The notes under the pieces are model-generated. The model was not told where the DNA came from, did no database searches, and saw nothing but the letters and a program-made list of their open reading frames with translations. From NCBI GenBank assembly GCA_018056205.1, contig JAGPGC010000066.1, forward strand, positions 1 to 6,442: a stretch of 6,442 nucleotides of DNA, written 5' to 3'. Of the stretch, positions 5,168 through 6,442 are shown piece after piece. Both the position numbers and the translations under genes were made by a program. Position 1 is the stretch's first letter, and the number at the start of each line of letters is the position of its first letter. This stretch comes from Candidatus Atribacteria bacterium (lineage in GTDB: Bacteria; Atribacterota; Atribacteria; Atribacterales; Atribacteraceae).

Positions 5168-6442
5168 CTAATTACCATTTTTCACTATTTTTAAACTTTG
5201 TAACTTCTCATATAACTGGTTTTGTTCCGAAAGATAAAGATAGGCAATCTTATTCTGGAATAATGGATCATTTTGAATTTGAGGAAGACTCACTCGATCG
5301 AAATCAGGTGTACCGGGAAGTGGTGAATAGAGAGAAAGGCGAGGTTTTAATCCTAAATCGGCCACATAATCAATTGAGCATTCATAATCATTAACCTGCA
5401 AGCCCGGGAGGCCAAAAAGCAGATACACTTCAAGCTCATGAGGAGCATATCCAGCTTGAATAAAAGATTGAATAGCTTTTTCAAAAATGGGATTATTCAC
5501 TTTGCTACCAGTTTTTTGTTGATGAATGGCATCCGAAAATTCAAGACTGATCCGGATAGTTTTAAAGTTACATTCCAGCATAAGTTCGGCAATTTCTTGG
5601 GTGACATATCGGGCATGGATAGAATTAGGAAGATGAAAACGAATAGGGAGATTTGCTTTTTTTAAAGCTTTAAGCAGGGGCAGGAAACTTTCTTCAGCCC
5701 GATAAAGCAGAGCATCGTCATAGAATGCCATGTCATGAACACCATAATTCTGATAATCATAGATAATTTCATGGAATACCTGTTCCCAGGGTCGTTGCCA
5801 AAATTTTGGATAATAGCGACCAGAAGCACAATAAGTGCAACGAAAAGGACAGCCAATAGAAGTAAGGATGACAGTATAATCAAGTTTTGAATAGAAATCA
5901 AAGGCTGGTTTTACAGAAAAAAATTGATGGTAGCTTTCAATCTCCTGCAACTCTTTTAAATCTGAACGAAGCTGTGTGATAACCTGTAATGGGTCGACCC
6001 CTTTAATGACTCGGTTAAACCCCCATTGACAAGCATGATCGTAACATAGGGTGGGATACCAACCACCAATGAATACTTGAGCTTTCTTCCAAAATTTACG
6101 AACCAAATTTAAAAAAGCAACCACACCGGGATACCAATAAGTCATAGCACCAGTAATGAATACCCATTCAGGAGGTTCTATCTCGCTCAATTGTTTTGTA
6201 ACCATATCCCAGGGAAGTCCAAAGCGTGACCAAAAACGTGGGATTGACAAAAATTGAACCGGTTTGGGGATCTTTTCTCGATAATATCCTCCACACCCTA
6301 AATTTTGAAGCCACTTGGGTCCGGGGTTGTCGGGTCGAGGCATATGAGGATGATGACGATCCATACAATCGAGAAAGGATACCACATAACCAGAATTCTT
6401 TAGATGGGAAGCTAAATAAAGTAATCCCAATGGTTTCATCCA
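5168..6442 (-). CDS. Radical SAM protein with N-terminal B12-binding-like domain, N-terminus cut by the window edge
   Basis: About 424 residues are visible. Counting from the Met at 6439, the first part (about 1-165) looks like a cobalamin-binding Rossmann-like domain: PLGLLYLASHLKNSGY, the MTYWYPG signature (99-105) and FIGGWYPTLC (123-132). The radical SAM domain follows, with Cys197-x3-Cys201-x2-Cys204 (CPFRCTYC), which holds the [4Fe-4S] cluster that cleaves S-adenosylmethionine, and later the family-like LFGLPG segment. The Met at 6439 has no room for a ribosome binding site in the window and corresponds to the residue just before the PLGLLYLA helix; about 20-40 residues, with the first strand, are probably missing, and the frame stays open to base 6442. 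I see no DxHxxG cobalamin-ligand motif, which is common in this family. Members methylate or rearrange unactivated carbons, but the substrate is not indicated. It ends 221 bp before the MBL-fold gene. Confidence 0.88.
   Translation of the reverse strand, partial: WMKPLGLLYLASHLKNSGYVVSFLDCMDRHHPHMPRPDNPGPKWLQNLGCGGYYREKIPKPVQFLSIPRFWSRFGLPWDMVTKQLSEIEPPEWVFITGAMTYWYPGVVAFLNLVRKFWKKAQVFIGGWYPTLCYDHACQWGFNRVIKGVDPLQVITQLRSDLKELQEIESYHQFFSVKPAFDFYSKLDYTVILTSIGCPFRCTYCASGRYYPKFWQRPWEQVFHEIIYDYQNYGVHDMAFYDDALLYRAEESFLPLLKALKKANLPIRFHLPNSIHARYVTQEIAELMLECNFKTIRISLEFSDAIHQQKTGSKVNNPIFEKAIQSFIQAGYAPHELEVYLLFGLPGLQVNDYECSIDYVADLGLKPRLSLYSPLPGTPDFDRVSLPQIQNDPLFQNKIAYLYLSEQNQLYEKLQSLKIVKNGN

Noticed and set aside
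5152..5394. Plus-strand open frames, the one here and others at 484-690, 812-1012, 4401-4625, 4686-4904 and 5438-5665
   Set aside because: All but short ends lie antisense to confidently identified genes, lack domain signatures and lack convincing ribosome binding sites.

Overview
The window reads as a piece of a low-GC genome (AT-rich by eye, not computed) from a strictly anaerobic, H2-metabolising bacterium. Every supported gene lies on the minus strand. Ribosome binding sites are strong (GGAGG or GGAGGTGA) and three of the five start codons other than the two ATG-started distal ones rely on TTG, which fits Clostridia-like Firmicutes, Thermotogota, Dictyoglomota or Atribacterota. Atribacterota is my best guess, from protein style only; the sequence does not prove a phylum.

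Layout in the direction of transcription (high to low coordinates). (1) 6442-5168: a radical SAM protein with an N-terminal B12-binding-like domain, cut by the window edge at its N-terminus. (2) 4946-4302: a UlaG/COG2220-type metallo-beta-lactamase-fold hydrolase with its own sigma-70-like promoter at 5051-5079; its start is placed at an internal TTG. (3) 4108 to 1 and beyond: a tightly packed run of five genes. These are a small thioredoxin-like [2Fe-2S] ferredoxin, a sensory-type [FeFe] hydrogenase with ferredoxin, H-cluster, Fe-S and PAS domains (HydS-like), a SpoIIE/PP2C-type phosphatase with an extra C-terminal domain, a NuoE/HydC-type subunit, and the first 129 codons of a NuoF/HydB-type subunit. 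The junctions are a 4-bp gap, a 4-bp ATGA overlap, an 80-bp gap and a 17-bp overlap. A probable extended -10 promoter lies at 4250-4258.

How the parts work together: HydC and HydB are two of the three subunits of the electron-bifurcating, NADH- and ferredoxin-linked [FeFe] hydrogenase; the catalytic HydA gene would be expected just beyond base 1. The HydS-like protein keeps all four cysteine ligands of the H-cluster but has Ser instead of the proton-shuttling Cys, and it ends in a PAS domain and a helical tail. That is the architecture of a redox or H2 sensor rather than a turnover enzyme. Its 4-bp overlap with the phosphatase gene suggests that the two are made together and that the sensor signals through Ser/Thr dephosphorylation. 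No matching kinase, anti-sigma or anti-anti-sigma gene is present in the window, so the phosphatase target is open. The sensor-phosphatase module linked to hydCBA is known in anaerobes (recalled for Thermotoga and several Clostridia), so this is not a new system, but its signalling mechanism is not settled.

I see no RNA gene, CRISPR array, insertion sequence or convincing intrinsic terminator. No gene-free stretch exceeds 300 bases; the largest are 4947-5167 and 4109-4301, both described below.
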